Positions 1-8,688 of a DNA stretch of 35,197 bases are shown piece by piece (position 1 is the first letter of the stretch; every line of letters starts with the position of its first letter). The translations under genes and the position numbers were made by a program. Location of the stretch: contig JABDGS010000035.1 in the NCBI GenBank assembly GCA_013285915.1, forward strand, positions 1 through 35,197, read 5' to 3'. This stretch comes from Bacteroidota bacterium (GTDB lineage Bacteria; Bacteroidota; Bacteroidia; Chitinophagales; Chitinophagaceae). Under the pieces are notes generated by a model that worked only from the letters and a program-made list of their open reading frames with translations, was not told the DNA's origin and searched no databases.

Positions 1-116
1 ATCCACATTTTGCATTGTGGCAAAGTATAGGCTATACCCTGCTAACCGTGGTATTAATATTGTAAAGGTTTGTTACAGCTAAGCAGAAATGGACGCATTC
101 TCTTATTTTTGTTTTA

Positions 117-1304
117 ATGAATAAATTAAGATTTTTTATTGTGCAACAATTATTATTAGTATTTATTGTTTTGTGTGTGTTTACAAGTTGCGGGCAGGCC
201 CCCGCAGGCCCGGCAGTTCAGCCGGTAAAAAAAGAGGCCGAAGCATTTCTTTACGAACCCGATTATAAGTTTCAGCCCCTGTCGTCACAGGCGGTTGAGG
301 CCTACCGTGCAGCCGCGCAGGATTATTATAATAAGCACCTGGCCAACACCGGTTTTAACGGCGCCATCCTCGTAGCCAAAAACGGGCAAATAATTTTTGA
401 AGATTACAAGGGCTATATCAATTTTAAAACGCAGGAACCCGTTACACCAAACACGCCTTTTCACCTTGCCTCCATATCAAAAACCTTTACGGGGATGACC
501 ATACTGAAGTTGTGGGAGCAGGGCCGCCTTTCATTGGACGATGATATTTTAAAATACCTTCCAAAGCTGCCATACCACGGTATAACCTTAAAAATGCTGC
601 TAAGTCACCGCAGCGGTTTACCAAACTACCTGAATTTTATGGATAGCTTTTGGAACAAAAAGGAAAAAGCTACAAACCAGGATGTGGTGAATTTTATGGC
701 TTTGCACAAGCCGCCTATGGAGGCCATGCCCAACCATGTGTATCATTATAACAACACAAATTTTATGCTGCTGGCACTGGTGATTGAGCAAGTTACACAC
801 CAGCCCTACCCGCAATATATGAAGGACAGTGTTTTTACGCCGCTTGGCTTAAAAGACACCTACGTTTTTTCAATGAAAGATACCGCCAATTATACCCCTA
901 CCTACATAGGCCGCTGGCCTTACCCAATGGATCACCTGGACTGCACCTACGGCGATAAAAATATTTACAGCACCGTTCGCGACCTTTTTGCCTGGGATAA
1001 AGCCCTGTACCAGCACACCTTTGTAAAAGCATCAACGCTTGCCATGGCATTTACACCGCAAAGCAACGAGCACCGCACCATGCACAACTATGGCTTTGGC
1101 TGGCACCTGTACTTTAACCACGGCGATACCATTGTTTACCACAACGGCAAGTGGCACGGCGAGAACAACAATTTTACCCGGTTTGTACAGCAAACAGGCA
1201 CGCTTATAATTTTAGGCAACAAGCACGATGGTAATATTTTCAGTGCAAAAAACATGGGGGTGATTTTTAACGGTAAAATTGATGAGGGCAACTTTGAGGA
1301 GTAA
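117..1304 (+). CDS. Serine hydrolase, beta-lactamase class C / DD-peptidase-like lipoprotein
   Basis: This 395-residue protein belongs to the serine beta-lactamase-like (PF00144) family. The visible catalytic motifs are SISK at residues 119-122 (nucleophile Ser119 and general base Lys122), YNN at 211-213 (the YxN motif) and HNG at 342-344 in place of KTG. The N-terminus is a lipoprotein signal with a hydrophobic stretch at 5-23 and a lipobox ending in Cys25 (FTSC), so the protein is probably anchored in the envelope and faces the periplasm or the cell surface. Family members include esterases, DD-carboxypeptidases and peptidases, and the substrate cannot be told from the sequence. It stands alone, with the next gene 176 bp downstream on the same strand. 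The ATG fits the signal peptide well. Confidence 0.88.
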   Translation: MNKLRFFIVQQLLLVFIVLCVFTSCGQAPAGPAVQPVKKEAEAFLYEPDYKFQPLSSQAVEAYRAAAQDYYNKHLANTGFNGAILVAKNGQIIFEDYKGYINFKTQEPVTPNTPFHLASISKTFTGMTILKLWEQGRLSLDDDILKYLPKLPYHGITLKMLLSHRSGLPNYLNFMDSFWNKKEKATNQDVVNFMALHKPPMEAMPNHVYHYNNTNFMLLALVIEQVTHQPYPQYMKDSVFTPLGLKDTYVFSMKDTANYTPTYIGRWPYPMDHLDCTYGDKNIYSTVRDLFAWDKALYQHTFVKASTLAMAFTPQSNEHRTMHNYGFGWHLYFNHGDTIVYHNGKWHGENNNFTRFVQQTGTLIILGNKHDGNIFSAKNMGVIFNGKIDEGNFEE

Positions 1305-1480
1305 CACGCCTTCAGCGCTTTCTCACACATTTCCACATAATGATCCTTCAAAAACTCCTGCCTGGCCACTAACAATTTGTTACTGGGCTTAGTTTGTGGC
1401 GCTTATTATATTGTAATAATAAGTTTTATTAAAAATTATACGATATTTAGCTTTCAAACGCCAGTACCTTAAAAACCAGG

Positions 1481-3565
1481 ATGAAGATATTCAGCAGCAT
1501 AAGGTTTTTTTTAGTGTTTGCCCTGTTTATAATTACGCAAATTGCTTGTAAAACAAACGGGAGGCATACGCCGCCGCCTGCCTTTTTCCAAAAAGCTTTA
1601 GATAGTGTTGCCGGTCTTGGTTCATACGTAACAAAAGCCTATCCTTATCTCGATTCTCTTTTTGCAGCATATCCCGACGCCGACCCTTCTGCCCGGTTTC
1701 ACTATTATGGTATGTATTGCGGTTACTATCATACAAAAGTAGGCGATGAAAAGAAAACCCTGCTTTATGCTGACAGCATGCTTTGGATTGTACACAAAAC
1801 CCCAAACATGCCCGATTATGATAAGAACGACGCTATTTCAAATATCTCCAAAGGCGATGCCCTGTTTGGGTTAAAACAGTATAACGAGGCATATCAATAT
1901 TATTACCTTGGCAAGGTCGCAGCTAAAAAAAGCATTGACCCCTGCACGTTTAGCGAATACAGTTACCGGCTTGGAATGGTGATGTACAAAAAGGCAAGCT
2001 TTGCAGATGCCGCGGAATACTTTAAGCAGGCTTTCCAGGAGTCTGTTTCCTGCGAGCAAAGCTACAGCGGGTTTTACCGCAGGCAGGAGTTGCTGAATAA
2101 TGCGGCACTCAGTTATAAAAAATCCGGTAAGAACGACAGTGCCCTTGCATATTATAATAAAGGGCTTGACTTTATTACTGAAAATGAAAAGATCTATAAA
2201 GGTTCCGGCGACCCGTTTGACCTTGCCCGTGGGGTAATTTATGGCAACATGGGCCAGGTGTATGCGCAGTTTGACCACAAGAAGGCTGTTGAACTTTATA
2301 AAAAAAATATTGCAATAAACAGCAGGCCGGGCTTTGACATTAACGATGCACTTATTACACAGCAACACCTTGCCACCCTTTATAAGGATGAAAACAATTA
2401 TGCTGACATGTACCAGGTATTGCAGCAAATGCAAAAAGGCCTTGATACCATAAAAAATGATGGGATAAGAATGGGTTGGAGTCAATTGATGTGGACATAT
2501 TTTGATTCTAAACATGATGTTCCGCAGGCCTACGCGCACCTGCAGGAATATAATAAGCTGAAGGAATCTGAAGATGCCGCTAACAAAAAACTTAACGAAA
2601 GTGATGTAACCGGCGAAATGAATAGCCTTGAGGCTGAATACCAGGTTAACCTGCTAAAAAAAGACAACAAGCTTACCCAGTTGTATTTTATAGTAGCTAC
2701 CGCATTTATTGTTTTATTGGCAATTATATTACTGCTTATTTTATATAACTGGAGAAAAAGTAAGAAAAATATTCGCACGCTTACAATGCTTAATAACCAG
2801 GTGAATAAGCAAAAAGAACAACTGCAGGATACGCTTGGCGAACTTGAGCACCGTAATAAAGAAAAAGACAGGATTTTAGGTATTGTTGCGCACGATCTGC
2901 GAAACCCGATAGCTGCCATTAGTTCACTGATTGGGATATTAGAGGATGAACACCAATATACGGAAGAGGAAACGCAAATACTTGAGTTAATGCAAAATGC
3001 ATGCAACAACTCAATTGAGCTTATAAATGAGATACTGGAATTTGCTATTAATGATGGCAGTACCGGAGATATGGCATCTGAACCAGTTGATATAAACCTT
3101 ATAGCCCGCAACTGTGTAAAAATGCTGAGTTTTAAAGCGGCAGAAAAAAAGCAGCATCTTCAGTTAGATCTCTCAGGCTCTGCTGAAATAATAAAAGCCA
3201 ACCCTGCAAAAATATGGCGCGTAGTAAGCAACCTTATAACCAACGCCGTAAAATTTAGTCCTTCAGGTGCAGCAATTAAAATTGTAACAGAACACCGGGA
3301 CGATAAGGTACAGTTATCCGTTCATGACAGGGGCATCGGTATTCCCGATAACCTGCAGAACAAGATATTTGATACGCACACCGAAGCCAAACGCCCCGGC
3401 ACACAAGGTGAAAAACCGTTTGGTTTAGGCCTCTCCATCTGCAAACAAATAGTTGAAGCCTACCAGGGAAAAATTTGGTTTGAAACAACCGTTGGCAAGG
3501 GCACCATTTTTTACATCAGCTTACCAAAAGAACATGGAATGGTAAACGCAGACAGGTATGCTTGA
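1481..3565 (+). CDS. TPR-repeat sensor histidine kinase, lipoprotein-type N-terminus
   Basis: A 694-residue sensor kinase. Residues 1-23 form a lipoprotein-like signal ending in Cys23 (IACK). Residues about 60-380 are tetratricopeptide-like helical repeats, and a transmembrane helix lies at about 400-422, followed by a coiled-coil linker at 435-460. The kinase core has the H-box around His471 (VAHDLRNP), an N-box at 584-592 (SNLITNAVKF), a G1 box DRGIGI at 616-621 and a G2 box GLGLS at 648-652. This is the common Bacteroidota design in which periplasmic TPRs sense and a cytoplasmic HisKA/HATPase_c domain autophosphorylates. No receiver domain or neighbouring response regulator is present, so its partner must be encoded elsewhere. 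The signal is unknown. Confidence 0.9.
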   Translation: MKIFSSIRFFLVFALFIITQIACKTNGRHTPPPAFFQKALDSVAGLGSYVTKAYPYLDSLFAAYPDADPSARFHYYGMYCGYYHTKVGDEKKTLLYADSMLWIVHKTPNMPDYDKNDAISNISKGDALFGLKQYNEAYQYYYLGKVAAKKSIDPCTFSEYSYRLGMVMYKKASFADAAEYFKQAFQESVSCEQSYSGFYRRQELLNNAALSYKKSGKNDSALAYYNKGLDFITENEKIYKGSGDPFDLARGVIYGNMGQVYAQFDHKKAVELYKKNIAINSRPGFDINDALITQQHLATLYKDENNYADMYQVLQQMQKGLDTIKNDGIRMGWSQLMWTYFDSKHDVPQAYAHLQEYNKLKESEDAANKKLNESDVTGEMNSLEAEYQVNLLKKDNKLTQLYFIVATAFIVLLAIILLLILYNWRKSKKNIRTLTMLNNQVNKQKEQLQDTLGELEHRNKEKDRILGIVAHDLRNPIAAISSLIGILEDEHQYTEEETQILELMQNACNNSIELINEILEFAINDGSTGDMASEPVDINLIARNCVKMLSFKAAEKKQHLQLDLSGSAEIIKANPAKIWRVVSNLITNAVKFSPSGAAIKIVTEHRDDKVQLSVHDRGIGIPDNLQNKIFDTHTEAKRPGTQGEKPFGLGLSICKQIVEAYQGKIWFETTVGKGTIFYISLPKEHGMVNADRYA

Positions 3566-3589
3566 TGAGGGATGCGGAGTAACTTCATC

Positions 3590-3700
3590 CTTCACAATGT
3601 GCCCCATCGGGGCAAAAGCCTACCTGCCGGTCGGACAGCTTTGTAGAAAAAAAGACAGACAAGACATTTTTTACCACGCCGTAGGTGTGGCACTCTGGTT
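3590..3700. repeat. Two-hairpin dispersed intergenic element
   Basis: The gap between the convergent kinase and GH97 genes holds two short GC-rich palindromes: GCCCCATCGGGGC near 3602 and an imperfect one (CCACGCCGTAGGTGTGG) near 3677, separated by a T/A-rich spacer. The layout resembles repeat elements common in intergenic DNA of this bacterial group. A similar arrangement (CCCCTACGGGG then GCTCCTGCGGAGC) occurs at 18136-18200. The hairpins could also help terminate the two convergent transcripts. Assignment as a repeat family rests on pattern memory, not on a search. Confidence 0.45.
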
Positions 3701-3724
3701 ACGTTTTTTTCACACAGGTTTACT

Positions 3725-5695
3725 TTACTTCTTTATCAACCTAAACAAAAAACCACCCCCCGACGCAAGGTGCACCGGTATTGTATCTCCTTTTTTAACC
3801 ATAGTTTCAGTAATGCTATAATCCGGTGCATATTTATCGGCATTCACTCCATCAGTGCATGTTGTTAATATGTAATCACCGTCTTCAATAAAATCAAGCT
3901 TAATTGTAAAATCTCTTGGTATCCAGTCAGTCATGCCACCTATATACCAGTTACTTCCTTTTTGCCGGGCCGTAACAATATAATTACTCACTTTCGCCTC
4001 CAAAATTTTTGTCTCATCCCAGGTGGTAGGCAGGCTGCCAAGCAACTCCATAAATTTAGGCTCCAAATATCCTTGTGAGGGGTTGCCTGAAAATATTTGC
4101 AGCGGGTTGTCGTACACCACAAACATTGCAAGCTGGTGGCAACGCGTGCCCTGGCTCATTGGCCTGCCGTTTATCATCCTGAATTGTTCTTTTGTTGCAT
4201 TTTCCAATATACCCGGCTCATAATCAAAACCGCCCGATAGCATACGCGTAAAAGGCAATGTTACATCATGCGCCGGTGTGGGTTTATCACTCCAGATATT
4301 ATATTCACTGCCCAGCACACTCTCCCGCACAATATTGTTAGGGTATGTGTGGGTGAATCCTTTTGGCGGATAGGCACCATGAAACATGATCATCAGTTTT
4401 GCATCAGCACAGGCTTTTGCAATACGCTCATAAAAATTTACCGTCTTCTGGTCGTCACGGTCAATAAAATCTGTCATTATAAAATCAACACCCCATTTTT
4501 TAAATTGCAATAATGCGTTGTCAAGCTGCCTGTTTAAAGTGGCAGCATCCGTCCACATACTTATTTTAATTCCTTTTGCAGCTGCGTAAGCAGCAAGTGT
4601 ATCCATGTTAATGCCGGGATTAATTTTAAAAAGGTCTTTATAATCGCTCCATCCGGCATCCATCATAATTCTGTCAAAGCCAAACCGTTTGGCAAAATCA
4701 ATATAGTATTTGTACGATGCCGTGTTAACACCGCTTTTGAAGTTCACATTAAACAGGTTTACATTAATTATCCATTCGTCGGTGCATTTACCGGGGTGTA
4801 TCCATCCTGCATCTTTTATTTTTGATGGTGATGCCAGCCGGTACACAATATCATTGCCCGGCAATTCTTTATCGCTACGGGCAATCATCAATACCCGCCA
4901 CGGCAGTGTTCTGTTGCCGGTGGTTTTAGCTATGTAGCCTGCCCTTTCGGTAACAATTGTTTCCGGGTATTCTTCATCTGTAGTGCGTTCTTTCGCAGGG
5001 TAGGGTGCAAACTCACCCGTCAGAGAGAATTTATTTGTTCCCCTTAAAAACATACCGGGATAATCCAGCAGGTCGCTTTCCGTAACGCCAATTTTTATAT
5101 CACCCTCATCAACAAGCACAGGTGAAAATGCAAGGTCGTTGGTTGTAAGGCTGTCAAGGGTTGTATGTTTATAAACGCTTTCAAAACTTGTATGATAAAT
5201 ATCAACGCCATCCCTTTTTTCAACAAGTGGTGCTATAATATTACTGCCTTTTATAAAGTTAAACACCGCTTGTTCATTTTCTACGGTTATATCATTTGCA
5301 AAGCGCGTAATTATTCTGTATGCAACGCCATCATTATACGCACGAAACTCAACAGAAAAATTATTGCCCAGGCCGATAATCATTTGATTGTATACATCCG
5401 GTATCTTTTTGCGCTTTTCGGCAACACCCGGTATAATAGTATCATATACTGTTTTCGCGGTAACGCCTTTAATAGACGCATTTTGAGAAAGCTTTACGCC
5501 GCCTGCAAGCAGCAGGTCTATAGCAGATGGCTCAACAATAGTTTTACCGTCAACACTAACACTGTATGTAATACCCTGCTTTACAACAATATTTATGGTA
5601 GTTTTTCCATCAGGTGAACTAACACCAATTGGCTGGGCATGCAAAGCAAATTGCACTGTAACAAACAAGCTTGCAGCAAACAAGAACTTTCTCAT
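3725..5695 (-). CDS. Glycoside hydrolase family 97, probably retaining (alpha-galactosidase-like)
   Basis: A 656-residue secreted enzyme with a signal peptide at 1-20 (cleavage near HAQ). The N-terminal beta-sandwich (about 22-290), the (beta/alpha)8 catalytic domain (about 300-560, starting at the PGKCTDEW region) and the C-terminal domain follow the GH97 order. Asp409 (TDFIDRDDQ) and Glu464 (LGSEYN) are 55 residues apart, the same spacing I recall for the nucleophile and acid/base of the retaining GH97 alpha-galactosidase of Bacteroides thetaiotaomicron. This favours a retaining enzyme over a SusB-like inverting alpha-glucosidase. No SusC/SusD pair or other sugar gene is next to it, so it is an orphan rather than part of a polysaccharide utilisation locus. 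The substrate assignment is an inference. Confidence 0.88.
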   Translation of the reverse strand: MRKFLFAASLFVTVQFALHAQPIGVSSPDGKTTINIVVKQGITYSVSVDGKTIVEPSAIDLLLAGGVKLSQNASIKGVTAKTVYDTIIPGVAEKRKKIPDVYNQMIIGLGNNFSVEFRAYNDGVAYRIITRFANDITVENEQAVFNFIKGSNIIAPLVEKRDGVDIYHTSFESVYKHTTLDSLTTNDLAFSPVLVDEGDIKIGVTESDLLDYPGMFLRGTNKFSLTGEFAPYPAKERTTDEEYPETIVTERAGYIAKTTGNRTLPWRVLMIARSDKELPGNDIVYRLASPSKIKDAGWIHPGKCTDEWIINVNLFNVNFKSGVNTASYKYYIDFAKRFGFDRIMMDAGWSDYKDLFKINPGINMDTLAAYAAAKGIKISMWTDAATLNRQLDNALLQFKKWGVDFIMTDFIDRDDQKTVNFYERIAKACADAKLMIMFHGAYPPKGFTHTYPNNIVRESVLGSEYNIWSDKPTPAHDVTLPFTRMLSGGFDYEPGILENATKEQFRMINGRPMSQGTRCHQLAMFVVYDNPLQIFSGNPSQGYLEPKFMELLGSLPTTWDETKILEAKVSNYIVTARQKGSNWYIGGMTDWIPRDFTIKLDFIEDGDYILTTCTDGVNADKYAPDYSITETMVKKGDTIPVHLASGGGFLFRLIKK

Positions 5696-5996
5696 ACAGC
5701 AGTTTATAATTCAGTTGAAATTAAGCAACTATAACCAAATGTGGAACAATCTGTATCTCATATCCTGGTTATCGACGATGCTTATTTCACGGGCACATAA
5801 AATGATAAGGTAATATTTAGCTGCTAAAATATACTACAGTTATGGTCAGCACTCCTATGTGTTCTATGTATCCTAAACTCAATGGCTGTTCCTATGCTCC
5901 TACTGTGCTCTATGTGTTGAAAAATCCTATGTGTTAAATATCTCCTTCATGGTTAAAATTTGTACTTGTACTCACAAAACACCGAACTTTGCTGCC
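5696..5996. other. Divergent intergenic region with CTATGTGT-type repeats
   Basis: This divergent spacer between the GH97 gene and mqnB has no gene. From about 5853 to 5938 it contains degenerate tandem copies of a phrase like TCCTATGTGTTCTATGT. A related phrase recurs after mqnB (6668-6692) and, in inverted GT/CA-rich form, before mqnD (7095-7138) and near 18020-18046. I see no strong promoter match here. Confidence 0.4.
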
Positions 5997-6668
5997 ATGC
6001 ATGTAGTTATTACTTCAGCAACAAAATTTGAATGCAGCGAAGCTTCGGAACAAATAAACGCTGGCAGTTTATACAATAATGACCCTCTTAAAATATCATT
6101 TCATACGAGCGGAGTAGGGCTGCTGGCTTCATCAGTTTCGTTAACAACACTGGTGCTGGAGCAAAAGCCATCGCTTATAATACAGGCAGGCATTGCCGGT
6201 TGTTTTGATAATAGTGCTGAACTGGGTAAAGTATATGTTATTGGTGAAGAAATGCTCGGCGATACAGGTGTTGATGAAGGTGGTGTATGGAAAGATATGT
6301 TTGATTTGAACCTTGAGCAGCGCGATAATGTCCCCTTTAATAAAGGTAAACTATACAACCCATGGCTTTCGAAATATAATATTTTACAATTGCCTGAAGT
6401 TAGCGGTGTTACCATAAATGAGATAACTACTTCAACAAAACGGCGCCAGCAAATTATAGAAAAATACAACCCTTTTATTGAGAGCATGGAAGGCGCTGCA
6501 TTACATTACGTATGCCTGCAGCAAAATATTCCTTTTCTGCAAATAAGGGCTATCAGCAATTATATTGGTGAACGTGATAAAACAAAATGGAAAATGAAAG
6601 ACGCAATTGTTAATTTGAATGATACGCTGCTAAAATTTATTAAGGCTTTAGAAAGTTCTGTGTTTTAA
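5997..6668 (+). CDS. mqnB: Futalosine hydrolase
   Basis: This enzyme removes hypoxanthine from futalosine to give dehypoxanthine futalosine in the alternative (futalosine) menaquinone pathway. It belongs to the PNP/MTA nucleosidase fold: GVGLLASSVSL near the start, the AGIAG turn at the phosphorylase-like site, and MEGAALHYVC with the glutamate that binds the nucleoside. The reading frame is open from 5931 (a GTG lying in repeat DNA), but the family homology starts at the ATG at 5997 (MHVVITSATKFE), giving 223 residues, the usual MqnB length. mqnD follows on the same strand 471 bp later, which supports the assignment. The two genes are probably not in one tight operon because of that spacing. 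Confidence 0.88.
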   Translation: MHVVITSATKFECSEASEQINAGSLYNNDPLKISFHTSGVGLLASSVSLTTLVLEQKPSLIIQAGIAGCFDNSAELGKVYVIGEEMLGDTGVDEGGVWKDMFDLNLEQRDNVPFNKGKLYNPWLSKYNILQLPEVSGVTINEITTSTKRRQQIIEKYNPFIESMEGAALHYVCLQQNIPFLQIRAISNYIGERDKTKWKMKDAIVNLNDTLLKFIKALESSVF

Positions 6669-6780
6669 GTTTTGTGCTCTATGTTCCTTAAATCAATGCC
6701 TATTCTGCCAAAGAGAAGTCTAGCTTATTTTTACTTACAAAAGTTAATTGATATTTTTTGCATCTGCGCAAATGCCATAT

Positions 6781-6995
6781 GGCCTCAACAAAAAGGCGTT
6801 AAGAAAATTAATTTGTGAGGCGTAAAAAATGAAATCCATATTCTAATGTTTGGCTATATTCTTTGTGCAGAAGTCATACAAATGCCGGGATATATTCAAA
6901 TGTTGTGACTATTTCATTTTAGCCGAACAGGTTAATTTTTAGCCTTTTTGTTGAAGCCTTGACCTTTTGTTACTTTTGCGTCAAGGCAAAAGTAA
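6781..6995. repeat. Long imperfect palindrome (MITE-like) plus nested TTACTTTTG hairpin
   Basis: The 471-bp gap between mqnB and mqnD has no gene but is highly structured. The arms GGCCTCAACAAAAAGGC (6781-6797) and GCCTTTTTGTTGAAGCC (6942-6958) are inverted repeats with one mismatch. Pairing continues inward through AAAATTAA (6804-6811) with TTAATTTT (6932-6939), and AAAATGAAAT (6826-6835) with ATTTCATTTT (6911-6920). Directly beside it, CCTTGAC (6957-6963) pairs with GTCAAGG (6980-6986), and TTACTTTTG (6970-6978) pairs with CAAAAGTAA (6987-6995), as mutually exclusive structures. The element could be a non-autonomous mobile element or a structured RNA. No open frame of useful length lies inside. 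Confidence 0.6.
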
Positions 6996-7139
6996 ATACA
7001 GTGTATTTATGGTTTAAAACTATTTGCCAGTATAGTTTTCCGCTAAAAATAATAATGTCAGCTTAATGCGTTTATTCTGGAGAAAATTCGCCGGAACAAA
7101 GAACACAAAACATCGAACACAGAACGCAAAACATAAAAC

Positions 7140-7994
7140 ATGAAACTTACGCTCGGCTTCTCCCCTTGTCCAAACGATACTTTTATTTTTGATGCACTGG
7201 TAAATAATAAAATTGATACAGAAGGTATTGAGTTTGATGTTGTGCTTGAAGATGTGCAAACCCTTAACCGCTGGGCGATAGAAGGAAAGCTTGATCTGTC
7301 AAAAATAAGTTATGGTGTATTACCGCTTGTGCTGGATGAATATATTGTGCTTAACAGTGGCGGCGCTTTAGGCAAGGGTGTTGGCCCGCTGTTGATTACT
7401 GCTGACAGTGAATTTGAAGCAGGTAACCTGCAACCCGGAACGCTGATTGCCATACCTGGTGTTAATACAACCGCGCACATGCTGTTCTCACTTGCTTACC
7501 CGCACGCAAAAAACAAGGTATTTAAAGTGTTTAATGAAATTGAAGATTTTGTACTTGCCAATAACTTACCCAACGGCGAACCTGTTGCGGGCGTTATTAT
7601 TCACGAGAACCGGTTCACATATCATTTAAAAGGCTTGCACAAAATTGTTGACCTTGGCGATTACTGGGAAAAAACTACCGGCCTGCCCATACCTCTTGGC
7701 GGCATTGTTGCAAAACGAACATTAGATACAGCACTGGTAAAAAAAGTTGATGACTTAATTGCAAAAAGTGTTGAATATGCTTATGCAAACAACCACAAAG
7801 TATTGGCAGATTATGTAAAGCAACACAGCCAGGAAATGAGTGAAGATGTTATGCGCCGGCATATTGACCTGTATGTAAATAATTACTCCATTGCTTTAGG
7901 CGAAGGCGGCAAACATGCGGTATTGAAATTGTTGGATGTATACCAGCAATTAAATGGAAATGCAATAAATAAAGAAAATGTTTTTGTTGACTAG
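7140..7994 (+). CDS. mqnD: 1,4-dihydroxy-6-naphthoate synthase
   Basis: MqnD converts cyclic dehypoxanthine futalosine into 1,4-dihydroxy-6-naphthoate, a late step of the futalosine menaquinone pathway. The 284-residue protein has the family hallmark FSPCPNDTFIFDAL at 7-20 and the two-lobed periplasmic-binding-protein-like fold (PF02621), without any signal peptide, so it is cytoplasmic. The segment LPIPLGGIVAKR, near residue 185, is also typical. Length and start match the family. Together with mqnB upstream it shows that this organism makes menaquinone by the futalosine route rather than the classical Men route. mqnA, mqnC and mqnE are not in the window. Confidence 0.93.
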   Translation: MKLTLGFSPCPNDTFIFDALVNNKIDTEGIEFDVVLEDVQTLNRWAIEGKLDLSKISYGVLPLVLDEYIVLNSGGALGKGVGPLLITADSEFEAGNLQPGTLIAIPGVNTTAHMLFSLAYPHAKNKVFKVFNEIEDFVLANNLPNGEPVAGVIIHENRFTYHLKGLHKIVDLGDYWEKTTGLPIPLGGIVAKRTLDTALVKKVDDLIAKSVEYAYANNHKVLADYVKQHSQEMSEDVMRRHIDLYVNNYSIALGEGGKHAVLKLLDVYQQLNGNAINKENVFVD

Positions 7995-8009
7995 GCAAAA
8001 AACGGAGAA

Positions 8010-8040
8010 TTGGGCATTAAAATAGTATTTTTTATATTTG
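8010..8040 (+). promoter_or_regulatory. Bacteroidota-type promoter of the toxin-antitoxin pair
   Basis: TTG at 8010-8012 lies 20 nt before TATATTTG at 8033-8040, matching the Bacteroidota sigma-ABfr consensus (-33 TTG or TTTG, 19-21 nt, -7 TAnnTTTG). Transcription should begin a few bases downstream, about 10 nt before the ATG at 8056. Confidence 0.6.
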
Positions 8041-8055
8041 ATTAAATATTGGTAT

Positions 8056-8298
8056 ATGCCACTTACATTAAAAGAAGAGGTTTTGCAGCTTGTTGCCAAC
8101 CTTAATGATGAAAATGCTTTGGCTATGGTGAAGGCTGAAATTGAATACTTTAATAATAAAGAAGAGCTCGATGTTCTTGATGAATTGTCGGCAGATGACA
8201 GGGCAGAGTTAATGGAATTAATAAATGAGCCAGATGAAAAAGATACTCTAAACCATGATGAATACCTTAAAGCCACTGCAAGATGGCGTACGAATTAA
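8056..8298 (+). CDS. Putative antitoxin of a RelE/ParE-type module
   Basis: An 80-residue acidic protein (MPLTLKEEVLQLV start) rich in Glu, Asp and Leu, predicted to be helical. It precedes and overlaps the toxin-like gene by 16 bp, the usual antitoxin-first layout with translational coupling. The frame can be extended to a TTG at 8038, but that codon is part of the -7 promoter element, so the ATG at 8056 is chosen. No DNA-binding domain is evident to me. The C-terminal part (NHDEYLKATARW) looks like the toxin-binding tail of antitoxins such as the addiction-module component family. The function is inferred from position and composition. Confidence 0.65.
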   Translation: MPLTLKEEVLQLVANLNDENALAMVKAEIEYFNNKEELDVLDELSADDRAELMELINEPDEKDTLNHDEYLKATARWRTN

Positions 8299-8588
8299 TT
8301 GAGAAAAAAAGATTTATCTCAAAACTTACTAAACTCCTGTTATATCTGGAAAATGAATGGGGTTATCTTACTGCTAAAAAGTTTCGGCAAAATATTGACA
8401 AGCACCTGGCCTTAATTGCCGAACAGCCGCTAATCGGTATACATACCGGAATACAAAATGTGAGGAGCATTTTAATTACAAAACATAACCGGATTTTCTA
8501 TAAAATTGCTGGCAATAAAGTTATTATTCTAAACTTATATGATACAAGAATAAATCCAAAGAAAAATCCTTACACAAGACACACGTAA
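8283..8588 (+). CDS. Type II toxin, RelE/ParE superfamily
   Basis: A 101-residue protein with the ParE/RelE look. It has a basic N-terminal helical hairpin (KLTKLLLYLENEWG and KKFRQNIDKHLALIAEQPLIG) followed by beta strands carrying VRSILITKHNRIFYKI and VIILNLYDTRINPKKNP. The pattern 'R.....HNRIFYKI..N.V.IL.L.D.R..P' is characteristic of this superfamily. Members cleave ribosome-associated mRNA or poison gyrase, and the sequence does not separate the two activities with certainty. It overlaps the preceding antitoxin-like gene by 16 bp. Such pairs are often carried on mobile DNA or act in stress responses. Confidence 0.8.
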   Translation: MAYELIEKKRFISKLTKLLLYLENEWGYLTAKKFRQNIDKHLALIAEQPLIGIHTGIQNVRSILITKHNRIFYKIAGNKVIILNLYDTRINPKKNPYTRHT

Positions 8589-8641
8589 TGCCCTGCAGTT
8601 CAGGCCTCTTTACAGGCAACTATTTTTCAGTACATTACCAT

Positions 8642-8673
8642 TAACGGTGCACAGTAATTATCACTCACCGTTA
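8642..8673. repeat. Inverted repeat between convergent genes
   Basis: TAACGGTG (8642-8649) and CACCGTTA (8666-8673) form an 8-bp stem with a 16-nt loop in the gap between the toxin gene and the convergent tricorn gene. There is no U tract on either strand, so it is a weak terminator candidate at best. Confidence 0.35.
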
Positions 8674-8688
8674 GCGGAAATATTATAT

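Noticed and set aside
104..111. TATTTTTG as a -7 promoter element of the first gene
   Set aside because: It matches TAnnTTTG, but no TTG lies 19-21 nt upstream and it is only 5 nt from the ATG in T-rich DNA.
1136..1375. A minus-strand frame overlapping the end of the serine hydrolase gene
   Set aside because: Its first 20 codons lie outside the hydrolase gene and look protein-like (KDHYVEMCEKALKAC), but the rest is antisense to a well-supported gene. It might be a remnant of a lost gene, with too little sequence to say.
5931..5996. GTG-initiated N-terminal extension of mqnB
   Set aside because: The extra 22 residues are encoded by intergenic repeat-like DNA and do not fit the nucleosidase fold; the ATG at 5997 matches the family start.
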